A stretch of DNA of 7,786 nucleotides from Bacilli bacterium (GTDB lineage Bacteria; Bacillota_I; Bacilli_A; RFN20; CAG-288): contig JALFLX010000022.1 in assembly GCA_022774485.1 (NCBI GenBank), positions 1 to 7,786 on the forward strand. Reading direction: 5' to 3'. Shown piece by piece: positions 6,851 through 7,786 of the stretch; the stretch's first letter is position 1, and the number at the start of each line of letters is the position of its first letter. The notes beneath the pieces were generated by a model. It saw nothing but the letters and a program-made list of their open reading frames with translations, did not search any database and had not been told where the DNA came from. A program made the translations under genes and the position numbers.

Positions 6851-7786
6851 GGCGATACCCGCAGTTAAGAGAGCGAGAGCACCTAACATAGAAGAACTTA
6901 AGACGACAGAGCCGGAGCATCCTTTCTTACTGGGTTCGCCAGGTTCAGAAGGCTGTTCAGTGGAAGGCTCGGTAGAAGGTTCAGAAGAAGGAGGAACGGT
7001 CTCAGAAGTATTTCCGCCATTTCCAGGAGTAACAGGGAGACTGTTGATCATGATAGTGGTGGAGTCTTTGTTCATCTTGACAACTAACATACCAGTCTCA
7101 GCGTTGTATTCAAAGTCAGCATCTTCAGAGTCAACTAAGACAGTGAGAGCGTCAGGATCTAATCCGGTCGCGAGCTGGATGTTGACAGAATATCCGCTCT
7201 TGAGAGTGACTTCGTTGTCGTTGAGGTCGGTGATGAGGATCTCGTAGGTGTACATGCCACCTGCGCTGCTTAAGAGAGTGACGGAGAAGTTGTTCTTGGT
7301 GGTGAAGAAGGTGGAAGAGACAGAGAATTCAATCTGAGAAGGTTTGATGATGGTAGTGGTCTTGTTGTGAGCGTAATCAGTGAGCTCTAAGAAGATACGA
7401 TCGTTTTCGATCCAGTCATTTAAGACATAGAAGTTGGTGCTGTAGAGGTCATCGCCGATCTTATCGGTCTTACGGGTGAAGGAGACGTTGCAGGAGATGG
7501 AGTCAGAAGCGCCGTTGGCTTCAAGCTGGAGGACCTGATCTTCGCCTTTAGAGACGATGCTGGCTTTGGCTAAGGACGGAGCAGTCTTATCGACAGTGAG
7601 CGGATAGGATTTGAACTGAGTTTTGCCAGTACCTAAGGGAATGAAGGAGTATTCAAGGGTGTAGTCACCTTCTTTGACATTGCTTAAATCGATGTCAGCA
7701 TAACCTCTGTGGATGCCGTATAAGACATCAGCAGAGCCGATAGGATAGAGCCAGGATTTGCAGAGCTGGAAGTCAGAAGAGGAGAT
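6824..7786 (-). CDS. Cell-surface protein with beta-sandwich repeats and C-terminal membrane anchor (5' part outside window)
   Basis: I read 320 residues up to the TAA at 6824; the N-terminal part lies beyond 7786. The fragment has strand-rich modules: 'ADIDLSNVKEGDYTLEYSF' followed by 'YPLTVDKTAPSL' (about 61-72), then 'IFLELTDYAHNKTT', and a further beta domain to about 250. The pattern of 'G-x-Y-T-x-x-Y' then 'V-D-x-T-A-P' then 'D-x-A-x-N' occurs in Ig/Fn3-like modules of secreted proteins, including those after the catalytic domain of lactocepin/C5a-type subtilases. No catalytic part is visible, so protease function is a guess. A Ser/Glu/Pro/Thr stalk (about 261-286) precedes 'KKGCSGS', a membrane helix (about 293-313) and the tail KKKREDK. 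The internal ATG at 7255 is not the true start, as the frame is open and domain-like upstream of it. Confidence 0.88.
   Translation of the reverse strand: MSSSDFQLCKSWLYPIGSADVLYGIHRGYADIDLSNVKEGDYTLEYSFIPLGTGKTQFKSYPLTVDKTAPSLAKASIVSKGEDQVLQLEANGASDSISCNVSFTRKTDKIGDDLYSTNFYVLNDWIENDRIFLELTDYAHNKTTTIIKPSQIEFSVSSTFFTTKNNFSVTLLSSAGGMYTYEILITDLNDNEVTLKSGYSVNIQLATGLDPDALTVLVDSEDADFEYNAETGMLVVKMNKDSTTIMINSLPVTPGNGGNTSETVPPSSEPSTEPSTEQPSEPGEPSKKGCSGSVVLSSSMLGALALLTAGIALKKKREDK
6827..6928 (-). other. Cysteine-containing C-terminal sorting/anchor signal without LPXTG
   Basis: The last 34 residues of the surface protein form a tripartite tail: 'KKGCSGS', about 21 hydrophobic residues, then KKKREDK. 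LPXTG and NPQTN-like sortase motifs are absent. A short Gly/Ser motif with one Cys directly before the helix resembles in layout the MYXO-CTERM, Synerg-CTERM and GlyGly-CTERM tails, some of which are processed by rhomboid-like or CPBP-family enzymes. It could equally be a plain membrane anchor. Confidence 0.7.

Noticed and set aside
6828..7247. Plus-strand open frame of 139 residues opposite the surface protein
   Set aside because: The Ser/Glu/Gly-rich run is the mirror of the Ser/Pro/Glu stalk on the coding strand. The minus frame has the coherent stalk, helix and basic tail.

Overview
All the genes I can support lie on the minus strand, so transcription runs from position 7786 towards position 1. 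The layout suggests a Gram-positive-type (Bacillota/Bacilli) bacterium, possibly one of the gut lineages between Erysipelotrichia and the Mollicutes. The reasons are a lipobox lipoprotein as the transporter's binding protein, a surface protein with a C-terminal anchor, strong AGGAGGT and sigma-A-like signals, and a very large OppA with an enlarged permease, a pattern I associate with Mollicutes-related groups. Tryptophan is written TGG and TGA ends oppB, so the standard bacterial code fits. The lineage is an inference.

In transcription order the window holds four parts. (1) 7786-6824 is the C-terminal part of a secreted surface protein, cut by the window edge. It has beta-sandwich repeats, a Pro/Ser/Glu/Thr stalk and an LPXTG-less, cysteine-containing C-terminal anchor. 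(2) 6774-6388 is a small three-helix membrane protein resembling the DUF3899 family. A perfect 9-bp hairpin with a T-run lies just in front of it and a second terminator-like hairpin follows it. (3) 6374-6211 is an intergenic region with that terminator, a candidate sigma-A promoter, a 5' UTR inverted repeat and a strong Shine-Dalgarno site. (4) 6210-1 is an oligopeptide ABC transporter operon, oppA-oppB-oppC. OppB overlaps OppC by four bases (ATGA), and OppC runs off the window only a few residues before its expected end. The ATPase genes (oppD, oppF) are not here and would be expected just beyond position 1.

The three Opp proteins would form the capture and membrane parts of one importer. 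OppA is a membrane-tethered binding lipoprotein, and OppB and OppC form the channel, each with a recognisable EAA loop for docking the ATPases. Two departures from the textbook transporter stand out. OppC carries about 400 extra residues between its first and second membrane helices, on the outer face. OppA is 989 residues long, with an Ig-like domain inserted after the lipid anchor and an added beta-rich tail. If the upstream surface protein is a cell-envelope protease, which its repeats hint at but do not prove, the window would couple extracellular protein breakdown to peptide uptake.

I saw no tRNA, rRNA, CRISPR array, insertion sequence or long DNA repeat.
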